A DNA stretch of 64,000 nt from Butyrivibrio sp. (lineage in GTDB: Bacteria; Bacillota_A; Clostridia; Lachnospirales; Lachnospiraceae): the NCBI GenBank assembly GCA_024690635.1, contig JAILOW010000125.1, forward strand, positions 5,181 to 69,180. Direction: 5' to 3'. Shown here piece after piece: positions 50,503-59,100 of the stretch. Numbering within the stretch: the first letter of the stretch is position 1; each line of letters begins with the position of its first letter. Made by a program: the position numbers and the translations under genes. The notes below the pieces were generated by a model, which had not been told where the DNA came from, searched no databases, and was given only the letters and a program-made list of their open reading frames with translations.

Positions 50503-52602
50503 ATGTCAGACATAGATTACAAAGCCGCCTATGAGCGGGAAAAACTAAAGAGCGCAGACCTGGCGGGCAGGATCGCGGAGCTTGAAGACAAAAACCAGGA
50601 GCTTGAGTTCAAGCTTGCAAGGATCAAGAACAATCCTATCTGGAAAGCCTCCACTCCCGCAAGAAATGCCATGCATTTCGTGATACGCCAAAAGGACAGG
50701 ATCAAGAATCAGGGTTCCCTTCGCGGCGTTATCGCCAAGATAAAGTACAAGCAGATTGAAAAGAAAGCCATGGTACACTACGGTACCGAGAGCTTTCCAA
50801 GTGAGGAGACGAGAAAAGAGCAGGAAGCAGCTGTATTTGAGAAGATGCCCCAGATATCTATTCTGGTGCCACTGTACAACACCCCAGAGAAGTTCCTTAG
50901 GGACATGATTGAGTCAGTGCTGGCGCAGACTTACAAGAATTGGCAGCTGTGTCTTGCTGACGGATCTGATGCTGAGCACGAGGCGTTGGTTAAGAGTATC
51001 GTTGAGGAGTACCAGAAGGACTCAAGAGCCCAGAGCAGCGGCGCAGGAAACAGCGACGGTACAAGCGCTGTAAACGGCGCAAGCTGCAAGATCAAATATC
51101 AGAAGCTTGAAAAGAATGAAGGTATCGCAGGCAACACCAATCACTGCCTGGAACTGGCTGATGGCGAGTATATCGGTCTTTTTGACCACGATGACATTCT
51201 TCATCCCGAGGCCTTGTACTGGTATATCAAGGCTATAAACGAAGAGGGCGCAGACTACATCTACTGCGATGAGACCACATTTAAGGGCGATGACATCAAC
51301 AAGATGATCACAATGCACTTTAAGCCCGACTATGCCATAGACAATCTTCGTGCCAACAACTATATCTGTCATTTCAGCGTGTTTAAAAGAGAACTTCTTG
51401 ATGGAACAGAGCTCTTTAGAACTAAATTTGACGGAAGCCAGGATCATGACATGATCTTAAGGCTCACCGACAGAGCGCAGCACATAGTTCATGTGCCAAA
51501 GCTTCTTTACTACTGGAGATCCCACGCAGGAAGCGTTGCATCCGACATAAGCGCCAAGCCCTATGCCATTGATGCAGCCAAGGGCGCTGTGGCAGACCAT
51601 CTTCGCCGTCACGGCTACGATCATTTCAAGATCACCAGCACCAGAGCTTTTGAAACTATTTTCAAGATCACCTATGAGGTGGAGGGTACACCCAGGATCT
51701 CTATCGTGATCCCCAACTGCGAGCATGCAGAGGATCTTAAGAGATGTATTGATTCAATCTATGAGAAGTCCGTATATGACAACTACGAGATCATCGTAGT
51801 TGAGAATAATTCCAAGGGCAGCGAGATCAGAGGCTACTACGAGGAACTTAAAAACGGCGGGCTTAAGGATATCGTAAAAGTAGTAGACTTTACAGAATGG
51901 CAAAAGAGCCAAGGTGAAGCAGGAGCATCAGCCCAGGCAGCAGGCTTCAACTACTCCGCAGTAGTTAACTACGGCGTACAGAATTCAACCGGTGACTACA
52001 TCATCCTTCTTAACAACGACACCCAGGTCATCACAGTGAACTGGATCGAGGAGCTTCTTATGTATGCTCAGCGTGAGGATGTGGGCGCAGTTGGTGGCAA
52101 GCTCTACTTCCCTGACCGCAAGATCCAGCACGCAGGCGTTGTTCTCGGCCTTGGTGCTCACAGAACAGCAGGCCACTCACACTATGGTCAGGCAGGCATG
52201 AATCTTGGATATATGGGAAGGCTGTGCTACGCCCAGGATGTAAGCGCTGTTACCGGAGCCTGTCTCATGGTTAGCCGCAAGAAGTACGACGAGGTTGGCG
52301 GTTTTGACGAAGGCTTTGCTGTAAGTTTAAACGACGTGGACTTCTGCCTTAAGCTTCGAGATAAAGGCTATCTCAATGTCTTTACTCCATTTGCAGAGCT
52401 CTATCACTACGAGTCGCTCTCTCGTGGCCTCGACCTCGAGGGCAAGAATGCTGCCCGCTATGGCAAGGAGTCTGAGCACTTCAGGACCAAGTGGAAAGAG
52501 GTGCTTGATAAGGGCGATCCATACTACAACCCTAACTTCTCACTGGATAGAAGTGATTACAGCCTGAATGTAGAAGGCTATTCCAGCTTAAGAGTTCAAT
52601 GA
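50503..52602 (+). CDS. Tandem-domain GT2 glycosyltransferase (rhamnan-type)
   Basis: A 699-residue protein with AAAGGTG upstream. Residues 1-50 form a coiled coil (LAGRIAELEDKNQELEFKL). Two GT2 domains follow: residues about 120-370 (ILVPLYNTPEKFLRDMI, FDHDDILHPEALYWY, DGSQDHDMILRL) and 400-670 (ISIVIPNCEHAEDLKRC, LLNNDTQVITVNWI, SLNDVDFCLKLRDKG, YHYESLSRG). Such two-domain enzymes often build alternating linkages of rhamnose-rich polymers. The first domain is closely similar to the one encoded at 57.7 kb (NTPEKxLRxMIESVLAQTY). Confidence 0.92.
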   Translation: MSDIDYKAAYEREKLKSADLAGRIAELEDKNQELEFKLARIKNNPIWKASTPARNAMHFVIRQKDRIKNQGSLRGVIAKIKYKQIEKKAMVHYGTESFPSEETRKEQEAAVFEKMPQISILVPLYNTPEKFLRDMIESVLAQTYKNWQLCLADGSDAEHEALVKSIVEEYQKDSRAQSSGAGNSDGTSAVNGASCKIKYQKLEKNEGIAGNTNHCLELADGEYIGLFDHDDILHPEALYWYIKAINEEGADYIYCDETTFKGDDINKMITMHFKPDYAIDNLRANNYICHFSVFKRELLDGTELFRTKFDGSQDHDMILRLTDRAQHIVHVPKLLYYWRSHAGSVASDISAKPYAIDAAKGAVADHLRRHGYDHFKITSTRAFETIFKITYEVEGTPRISIVIPNCEHAEDLKRCIDSIYEKSVYDNYEIIVVENNSKGSEIRGYYEELKNGGLKDIVKVVDFTEWQKSQGEAGASAQAAGFNYSAVVNYGVQNSTGDYIILLNNDTQVITVNWIEELLMYAQREDVGAVGGKLYFPDRKIQHAGVVLGLGAHRTAGHSHYGQAGMNLGYMGRLCYAQDVSAVTGACLMVSRKKYDEVGGFDEGFAVSLNDVDFCLKLRDKGYLNVFTPFAELYHYESLSRGLDLEGKNAARYGKESEHFRTKWKEVLDKGDPYYNPNFSLDRSDYSLNVEGYSSLRVQ

Positions 52603-52629
52603 TCTGTTGAAGTTACCAGGAGTTTTTTA

Positions 52630-54447
52630 TTGAAGAGCAGTTTGTTTAAAAAGAGTATATGGCTCACGTTAATACTGCTAGCGATTCTGTCGCTGGCAGT
52701 AGTTTATGGTACGCAAAAATCAGAGCCTGATAAAACCAGGTTTTCTGATATGACCATCTGGCAGACTGTGGGCTTTGTGGTCAAGGGCTATCCGGAGGCC
52801 AGCGCAGGAGCCATAGATGCTTACTACGATGAAAATGGAATAATCCACTATGATGTCTATCTTCCCTGGGATCAGGAAAAAGAGCTTCAGGTTGTGTGCG
52901 ATAGGGATGTCAGAGTAACTATTGATGGAAATGTGTATTTCGATGGAGACTCTTTTGCCGCGCCAGCACTTACAGAGCTTGAGGGCGAGATAGATATTCC
53001 TGATGTGGGCATAGAAAAGGGTCAGTTCAGGTTTATAGGAACCTATGGGATTCCCTCTGTTCACCTTGGACTTTACGACGAATCAAAGGAATTTCTGACA
53101 GCAGCCAAGGGAAACACCGCATCAGGCTTTTGCGCAGTTTTGAAGAACGGCGGAGCTCAGGACTTTGTTGGCAACTGCAGCATCCGTGTTCATGGCAACA
53201 CATCCTGGTACAACGACAAGAAGTCATACCAGTTTAACCTTGAATATGATTCAGAGATCCTTGGCTTATCCCAGCAGAGCAACTGGCTTCTGGTTTCTGA
53301 GGGCGCAGATTCATCCTATATGAAAAACGCCATAATGTACGAGCTGTCCAAGAGAACAGGCGATGAGTACGCTCCTGATTTTCGCTTCGTAAATGTATAT
53401 CTGGATGGAAGATATGAAGGACTGTATATGCTTGTTCAGAAGATTGACATTGGCGGAACCCTGGATATCAATGATCTTGAGGCAGCCAACAATGTCATGA
53501 GGGGACAGGCGGTTGCTCAGGACATTACAGGAGGCTATCTTGTAGAGCTGGCGGTACAGCAGGTTGTAGAGGAAAATGATGAGCGCCTGAGGCTTGAAAC
53601 TCCTCACAGATGGATGCGGATAAAGGCGCCAAACAATATAACTGATGCTCAGTATGACTATTTATCCAAGCTGGTTAACAAGGCTGAGAACGCGCTTTAT
53701 CTTTCTGATGGAGAGACGGATGAAGAAGGTAAGACATGGTCTGATTACTACGATTCTGAGTCATGGCTTAGACAGTACGTTTTGCAGGAAATTTCAGCCA
53801 ACTATGACACAGAATTTGCCAGTGAGTTTTTCTATGTAAAAGAGGGAGATCCACTTCTCCACGGCGGACCAGCCTGGGATTTTGACAGATCAATAACGGA
53901 TTACATTGTATTTGTTCAAAATGAGAGCATGAAATATTTTGTAAACAGGCTCCATAACAATGCAATAACCATAAAAGAAAAAGATGAGTCAGGAATAATG
54001 TGGCTTCATGCACTGGACCTTCATGAAGATTTTCATGAGCAGATGAAGAGCTACTATATAGACGTGGCTGAGCCTGAGCTTCGAACCATCTTAGATGAAG
54101 AGGTACCAAAGTGGCAAGAAGAGATTGCGGATTCTGTTGCCACTGATATGATCAAATGGAGAAGAGAAGGCGGATTTGAAGATAAGGTAAGTGGGATTGT
54201 AGACGCATTTAATTCCAGAATGGACTTTTTACATGAGTATTATCTTCACGAAGAAGATTACTGTTTATTGACCTTCGTTTTGGATGAGTCAAGGATTGAC
54301 GTCATGTTTCCGGTAAAGGAAGGAACTGCCATTGATGGTGCACTTCCGATGTACAAAGATGACATGGACTGGTACAACGGCGATAAGCTTTTTACGTCAG
54401 ATGATATTGTTACAGAGGACATGATTCTGACTAAGACTCCGCAGTAG
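52630..54447 (+). CDS. cotH: CotH-family kinase, membrane-anchored
   Basis: A 605-residue protein. The start is TTG 52630 with CAGGAG eight bases upstream. One N-terminal membrane helix (residues about 9-26) is followed by a beta-rich domain (to about 170) and a CotH kinase domain (about 175-510): IRVHGNTSWYNDKKSYQ, WLLVSEGADSSYMKNAI, YEGLYMLVQKID and GGPAWDFDRS, the metal-binding Asp motif. CotH proteins phosphorylate spore-coat or surface proteins. This one would act outside the membrane. It is followed by VTC and DUF4956, a gene trio seen in many Firmicutes. Confidence 0.88.
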   Translation: MKSSLFKKSIWLTLILLAILSLAVVYGTQKSEPDKTRFSDMTIWQTVGFVVKGYPEASAGAIDAYYDENGIIHYDVYLPWDQEKELQVVCDRDVRVTIDGNVYFDGDSFAAPALTELEGEIDIPDVGIEKGQFRFIGTYGIPSVHLGLYDESKEFLTAAKGNTASGFCAVLKNGGAQDFVGNCSIRVHGNTSWYNDKKSYQFNLEYDSEILGLSQQSNWLLVSEGADSSYMKNAIMYELSKRTGDEYAPDFRFVNVYLDGRYEGLYMLVQKIDIGGTLDINDLEAANNVMRGQAVAQDITGGYLVELAVQQVVEENDERLRLETPHRWMRIKAPNNITDAQYDYLSKLVNKAENALYLSDGETDEEGKTWSDYYDSESWLRQYVLQEISANYDTEFASEFFYVKEGDPLLHGGPAWDFDRSITDYIVFVQNESMKYFVNRLHNNAITIKEKDESGIMWLHALDLHEDFHEQMKSYYIDVAEPELRTILDEEVPKWQEEIADSVATDMIKWRREGGFEDKVSGIVDAFNSRMDFLHEYYLHEEDYCLLTFVLDESRIDVMFPVKEGTAIDGALPMYKDDMDWYNGDKLFTSDDIVTEDMILTKTPQ

Positions 54448-54464
54448 GAGGGGATACAGATAAT

Positions 54465-55157
54465 ATGGGTAACAGATACAGAAATGAACAAAAATACCTG
54501 ATACAGAAAACGGAAACTGGCATTATTCAGATGAGGCTCTCCGGAATGCTGGAAAAAGATCCCCATCTTGGGGATCGGGCATCCTATCTTATTCGCAGCA
54601 TTTATTTCGATGATCTCGATGATACCTGTTTTCATGAAAAAGAGGACGGAGTAGGGATCAGGAGAAAGTGGAGGATTCGCGCATATAGCTGCAGCGATTC
54701 GGTAATTCACTTGGAGTGCAAGAAAAAGGTTGGAAGCATGACCTGGAAGGACAGCGTTCCGATCACAAGGGATGAACTTGAGGCTGCTGTTGCAGGTAGT
54801 GTCACTATAGATAAAGATAAACCGCCCCTTTGGAATGAGTTTGCACTTAACATCATCACAAGAGGCTACAGACCAGTGACCATAGTGCAGTACGAGAGAG
54901 TTCCCTTCATCTGGTATCCGTCAAATGTGCGAATTACCATCGACAAGAATCTTTCTTCCAGCAATATGTACGACAGATTCTTTGATGAAGACCTTCCAAC
55001 AAGACCCATAATGCCACAGCATTTAGATCTTCTGGAAGTTAAATACGACACCTTGCTGCCGGATTACATTAGGCGGATGATAAATCTTCGAGATATGAGG
55101 TGCAGCTCTTTTTCAAAATATGACTTATGCAGGCGACTGCCAATAAATCCGTTTTAA
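54465..55157 (+). CDS. VTC-domain protein (polyphosphate polymerase-like)
   Basis: A 230-residue protein with the VTC tunnel fold: RNEQKYLI at the start, YLIRSIYFDDLDDTCFHEK, RRKWRIRAYS, HLECKKKVGS and HLDLLEVKYDTLLPDYI. These basic and acidic strands match the catalytic domain of the yeast VTC polyphosphate polymerase and its bacterial relatives. It is cytosolic by sequence and probably works with the DUF4956 membrane protein encoded next. Whether it makes polyphosphate or another nucleotide-derived product is not known. Confidence 0.9.
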   Translation: MGNRYRNEQKYLIQKTETGIIQMRLSGMLEKDPHLGDRASYLIRSIYFDDLDDTCFHEKEDGVGIRRKWRIRAYSCSDSVIHLECKKKVGSMTWKDSVPITRDELEAAVAGSVTIDKDKPPLWNEFALNIITRGYRPVTIVQYERVPFIWYPSNVRITIDKNLSSSNMYDRFFDEDLPTRPIMPQHLDLLEVKYDTLLPDYIRRMINLRDMRCSSFSKYDLCRRLPINPF

Positions 55158-55169
55158 GGGAGGATAAAT

Positions 55170-55847
55170 ATGAGTTTTAAGGATATTTTAAAGAGATCAT
55201 TTATACAGAATTACGCACAGACACAGCTGGATGTTAAGACAATCATTCTGGCGATAGCTGTGACATGCCTTATGGCAATTTATATCTATTTCTTTTACAG
55301 GATCGTAACCAAAAAGAGCTTCTATTCAAAGAGCTTTAATATCTCTCTGGCAGCTCTTTCCATCATCACTGCAGCAATCATTCTGACAATCCAGACAAGT
55401 ATTGTTGTGTCACTGGGTATGGTAGGTGCTCTTTCAATCGTTCGTTTCCGTAAAGCCATTAAAGAGCCAATGGATCTGGTTTTCCTGTTCTGGTCAATTT
55501 CAGTGGGAATCATCTGCGGCGCAGGTATCTACGGACTTGCGGTTGTAGTATCCCTTGCAGTTACGGTAGTTATCCTCATCCTGGATGCCATTCCACAGGC
55601 TAAGGCTCCTCAGGTACTTCTTCTTAGCTATGGAGACAACGATGATGTTTCTGATAGCATTGACAGGATCTTAAGAGAGCAGGCTGGTTATTTCGAGGAA
55701 AAGAGCAGAACCATCGTAAATGGCGTAGTTAGCGTGGCTTACGAGCTTAGAACTTCTGAGGGAAAAGAGCTGTGCAAGCAACTGTCAGCTATAGATGAGG
55801 TGACAAGCGTATCTCTTCTTAAGCATGACGGCGAAGTAACATACTAA
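55170..55847 (+). CDS. DUF4956 membrane protein
   Basis: A 225-residue protein with four membrane helices in the first 140 residues, then a cytosolic domain. SLGMVGALSIVRFRKAIKEP is the signature of DUF4956. The C-terminal part resembles an ACT-like/ferredoxin-like fold (KELCKQLSAIDEVTSVSLLKHDGE). It is the last gene of the operon that begins with rfbB, and by context works with the VTC and CotH proteins. Its role is not known; a channel or product-translocating partner is a reasonable guess. Confidence 0.9.
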   Translation: MSFKDILKRSFIQNYAQTQLDVKTIILAIAVTCLMAIYIYFFYRIVTKKSFYSKSFNISLAALSIITAAIILTIQTSIVVSLGMVGALSIVRFRKAIKEPMDLVFLFWSISVGIICGAGIYGLAVVVSLAVTVVILILDAIPQAKAPQVLLLSYGDNDDVSDSIDRILREQAGYFEEKSRTIVNGVVSVAYELRTSEGKELCKQLSAIDEVTSVSLLKHDGEVTY

Positions 55848-55861
55848 ATAGTCAAGAATTA

Positions 55862-55870
55862 TGATATACT
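55862..55870 (+). promoter_or_regulatory. Extended -10 promoter of the phosphosugar mutase gene
   Basis: TGATATACT (TG-N-TATACT) is the same extended -10 type as before rfbB. No good -35 hexamer is seen. The start site would be near 55877, so the following hairpin lies at the 5' end of the mRNA. Confidence 0.5.
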
Positions 55871-55871
55871 G

Positions 55872-55903
55872 TAAACGTCCGAGAAACCATTTTCGGACGT
55901 TTA
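55872..55903. other. 5'-leader hairpin of the phosphosugar mutase mRNA
   Basis: TAAACGTCCGA at 55872-55882 and TCGGACGTTTA at 55893-55903 pair exactly (11 bp) around a 10-base loop. It lies directly after the predicted start site and before AGGAGG (55913-55918). It could stabilise the mRNA or act as a weak terminator for the operon upstream. Confidence 0.65.
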
Positions 55904-55925
55904 TCGATAGTTAGGAGGAATTAGT

Positions 55926-57662
55926 ATGAGTGAGGCAACTAAACAGTTTGAGTACTGGTTAAACGACGACTATTTCGATCAGGAGACAAAGCAGGAGCTT
56001 CTGGCCATCAGAAACAATGAGGCAGAGGTAGAGGATCGTTTTTACAGAGAGCTTGAGTTTGGTACAGGAGGACTTCGCGGGGTGATCGGAGCCGGTACCA
56101 ACAGAATGAACAAATATACTGTACGCAAGGCTACACAGGGTCTTGCCAATTATATTAAAAAACACGGTGGCCCCGATGCAGCTAAAAAGGGTGTTGCCAT
56201 TTCCTATGACTGCAGAAAGTTTTCACCGGAGTTTGCTGATGAGACAGCTCTTTGCCTTGCAGCAAACGGAATCAAGGCTTATGTCAGCGATATTCTTCGT
56301 CCCACACCTGAGCTTTCTTTTGCTCTTCGTGAGTTCGGCTGTATCGCAGGCGTAATGGTTACAGCTTCACACAATCCTCCGGAATATAACGGATACAAGG
56401 TTTACTGGGAGGATGGCGCACAGGTTACACCTCCTCACGATACAGGTATCATCGGCGAGGTTGTGGCCATCACCGACTACCATGATGTAAAGACCATGTC
56501 AAAAGAGGATGCCATCGCTAAGGGACTTTACGTTTCCTTTGGCGAGGAGATCGACGACAAATACATGGTTGAGCTCAAAAAGCAGATAATCCATCAGGAT
56601 GTTATCGATGAGATGGCTGACAAGTTCACCATCGTTTACACACCTTTCCACGGCACAGGAAATCTCCCTGTGAGAAGAGTACTTAAGGAACTGGGATTCA
56701 AGAACGTATTTGTTGTTCCCGAGCAGGAACTTCCCGATCCCGAGTTCACAACCCTTGATTATCCCAATCCTGAGGATCCCAAGGCTTTCGAACTTGCTCT
56801 TAAGCTTGCCAAGGAAAAGGATGCCGATATCGTTCTTGCAACGGATCCCGATGCAGACCGTCTCGGTATTTATGCAAAAGATCTTAAGACCGGCGAGTAT
56901 GTTGCATTTACCGGAAACATGTCCGGAATGCTCATCGGTGACTATATCTTAAGAGAGCGCAAGGCTACAGGCACAATGCCTGCAAACCCTGCATTTGTTA
57001 CAACTATCGTTACCACCAACATGGCAAAGGCTGTGGCAGAGTCCTACGGACTTCACTACATTGAGGTCCTTACAGGATTTAAGTACATCGGAGAGCAGAT
57101 CAAGCTCTTTGAGGAAAACGGCCAGTCCTATAACTACGTATTCGGTCTTGAGGAGTCCTACGGATGTCTTGCAGGAACCCACGCCAGAGACAAGGATGCG
57201 GTAGTTGCTGTTATGATGCTCTGCGAGCTTGCTGCTTTCTACAAAAAGCAGGGCAAGAGCGTATGGGATGCCATGATCGATATTTATGAAAAGTACGGCT
57301 ACTACAAAGAAGGTCAGTACTCCATCACCATGAAGGGTAAGGAAGGTGCTGAGCAGATCGCAGCTCTTATGGACAAGCTCAGAAAGAATCCTCCCAAGGA
57401 GTTTGGCAGCTTCAAGGTTCTTGAGTTCAGAGATTACAAGGCTGACAAGGTCATCAACATGGAGACCGGCGCAGAGAGCGGCACAGGACTTCCTTCATCA
57501 AACGTTCTTTACTTTGCGCTTGATAATGATGCATGGTGCTGCGCAAGACCTTCAGGAACCGAGCCCAAGATTAAATTTTACATGGGCGTTAAGGGCAAAA
57601 ATCTTGATGATGCCGCAAAGCTTCAGGATGAGCTTACAGAGGCAGTTAAGAGCGTGATCTGA
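55926..57662 (+). CDS. Phosphosugar mutase (phosphoglucomutase/phosphomannomutase)
   Basis: A 578-residue alpha-D-phosphohexomutase with AGGAGG upstream. GTGGLRGVIGAG at the start, VTASHNPPEYNGYKVY with the phosphoserine at residue 148, ATDPDADRLG as the metal loop, GLEESYGCLAG as the sugar loop and RPSGTEPKIKFY as the phosphate loop. The length and the TASHNPPEYNGYKVYW form match the long PgcA-type phosphoglucomutases of Firmicutes. It makes glucose-1-phosphate for dTDP- and UDP-glucose. Confidence 0.94.
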   Translation: MSEATKQFEYWLNDDYFDQETKQELLAIRNNEAEVEDRFYRELEFGTGGLRGVIGAGTNRMNKYTVRKATQGLANYIKKHGGPDAAKKGVAISYDCRKFSPEFADETALCLAANGIKAYVSDILRPTPELSFALREFGCIAGVMVTASHNPPEYNGYKVYWEDGAQVTPPHDTGIIGEVVAITDYHDVKTMSKEDAIAKGLYVSFGEEIDDKYMVELKKQIIHQDVIDEMADKFTIVYTPFHGTGNLPVRRVLKELGFKNVFVVPEQELPDPEFTTLDYPNPEDPKAFELALKLAKEKDADIVLATDPDADRLGIYAKDLKTGEYVAFTGNMSGMLIGDYILRERKATGTMPANPAFVTTIVTTNMAKAVAESYGLHYIEVLTGFKYIGEQIKLFEENGQSYNYVFGLEESYGCLAGTHARDKDAVVAVMMLCELAAFYKKQGKSVWDAMIDIYEKYGYYKEGQYSITMKGKEGAEQIAALMDKLRKNPPKEFGSFKVLEFRDYKADKVINMETGAESGTGLPSSNVLYFALDNDAWCCARPSGTEPKIKFYMGVKGKNLDDAAKLQDELTEAVKSVI

Positions 57663-57699
57663 TAGATCCGGATAATCCGATTCAGAAGGGAAATAAATA

Positions 57700-59097
57700 A
57701 TGGGAATCAAAAATGCGGTCCGAAAGACAATTGCATATGCAAAGCGCAATGGTGCAAGGGCCGCATTTTTTGCTGCCCTGGAAAGAACAACTCTGGGCCT
57801 TTCCGCAAAGTACCGGTTCATCCCTCTTTCGGATGAGGAACTTGAAGCTCAGAGGCTGGAATATAAGGATATAGCCGAGGCCGGCGGCTGCGTGAGATTC
57901 AGTATAGCGGTGCCTCTTTTTAACACCCCTGAAAAATACCTGCGGGAGATGATAGAATCTGTTCTTGCACAGACTTACGGTAATTTTGAACTGATCCTGG
58001 CGGATGCTTCTCCTAAGCCCCTTGAGATTGCACGTGACTACGCCTCACAGGACTTGCGCATAAGGTATATCAGGCTTGATGAAAATAAGGGCATTTCAGG
58101 TAATACCAACAAGGCTATAGAAAAAGCTTCCGGAGATTATATAGGCCTTTTGGATCATGATGATGTACTTACTCCCGATGCGTTGTTTGAAGTATTTAAT
58201 GTCATCAGAAAGAGCATGAAGACCAACAGGCTCTCAGGCTTTTCCGGATGCCCCGTAAGGCTTATTTACTCGGATGAGGATAAATTTGATGATAAGAAGG
58301 GACTTTACTACGAGCACCATCAAAAGCCCTCATTTAATATGGACTATCTTTTGTCCAACAATTATATCTGCCATTTTACTGTTATCAGAGCGGATATCAT
58401 AAAGAGATTGAAACTTAGATCAGGATATGACGGAGCCCAGGATTTTGATCTTGTTCTTCGAACCTGTGCAGAAGCAGCTATGGAGCTTCCTGCCTCCGGC
58501 AATCAGATCGTACATATAGAAAAAGTTCTTTATCACTGGAGGTGCCATGCCGGCTCCACAGCGGCCAATCCCGCCAGCAAGACCTACGCTTATGAAGCCG
58601 GAAGAAAGGCTGTAGAGGATCTTTTGCGTGACTACGGCATAAAGTCGCATGTGGAGATGCTTCCTCATCTTGGTTTTTACAGACCGGTGTATTCGCCAGG
58701 CGTTCTCTATTGCAGAAGGGATGTGGGTATAGTCGGAGGCAAGATCCTGGACAGAAAAAAGAAACTTGCAGGAGGCATGTATCGCAAGGACGGAAGCCTT
58801 AAGTACAAGGGCCTTCCGGAAGGCTATTCAGGCGGCCTGCAGCACAGAGCTGTATTGCAGCAGGATGCGTTTGCTGTGGATATCAGATGCCTTGCTGTGA
58901 GAAAAGAGCTTGTTCCCGCTTTTGAAAAGGTTACGGGATTTAGCTACGGAGAGGGAACCCTTAAAGGTGAGCTTCCTGAAGAGATCGCAGCACTGCCACC
59001 GGAAAAGATCGCAGAAATGTCTCTGCGCCTGGGAGAAGAAGCTGCAAAGCTTGGATACCGTGTGATGTGGGATCCCGGAATAGTCAGAAGGATTTGA
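57700..59097 (+). CDS. GT2 glycosyltransferase
   Basis: A 465-residue protein with GAAGGG upstream. Residues about 65-330 are a GT2 domain: IAVPLFNTPEKYLREMI, ILADAS, LDHDDVLTPDALFEV and DGAQDFDLVLRT, very close to the first domain of the 50.5-kb enzyme. The rest (330-465) lacks the second GT2 start; pieces such as VGIVGGKILDRKKKLAGG correspond to the middle of a second GT2 domain, so this looks like a tandem enzyme with the second domain reduced. Confidence 0.87.
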   Translation: MGIKNAVRKTIAYAKRNGARAAFFAALERTTLGLSAKYRFIPLSDEELEAQRLEYKDIAEAGGCVRFSIAVPLFNTPEKYLREMIESVLAQTYGNFELILADASPKPLEIARDYASQDLRIRYIRLDENKGISGNTNKAIEKASGDYIGLLDHDDVLTPDALFEVFNVIRKSMKTNRLSGFSGCPVRLIYSDEDKFDDKKGLYYEHHQKPSFNMDYLLSNNYICHFTVIRADIIKRLKLRSGYDGAQDFDLVLRTCAEAAMELPASGNQIVHIEKVLYHWRCHAGSTAANPASKTYAYEAGRKAVEDLLRDYGIKSHVEMLPHLGFYRPVYSPGVLYCRRDVGIVGGKILDRKKKLAGGMYRKDGSLKYKGLPEGYSGGLQHRAVLQQDAFAVDIRCLAVRKELVPAFEKVTGFSYGEGTLKGELPEEIAALPPEKIAEMSLRLGEEAAKLGYRVMWDPGIVRRI

Positions 59098-59100
59098 TGC

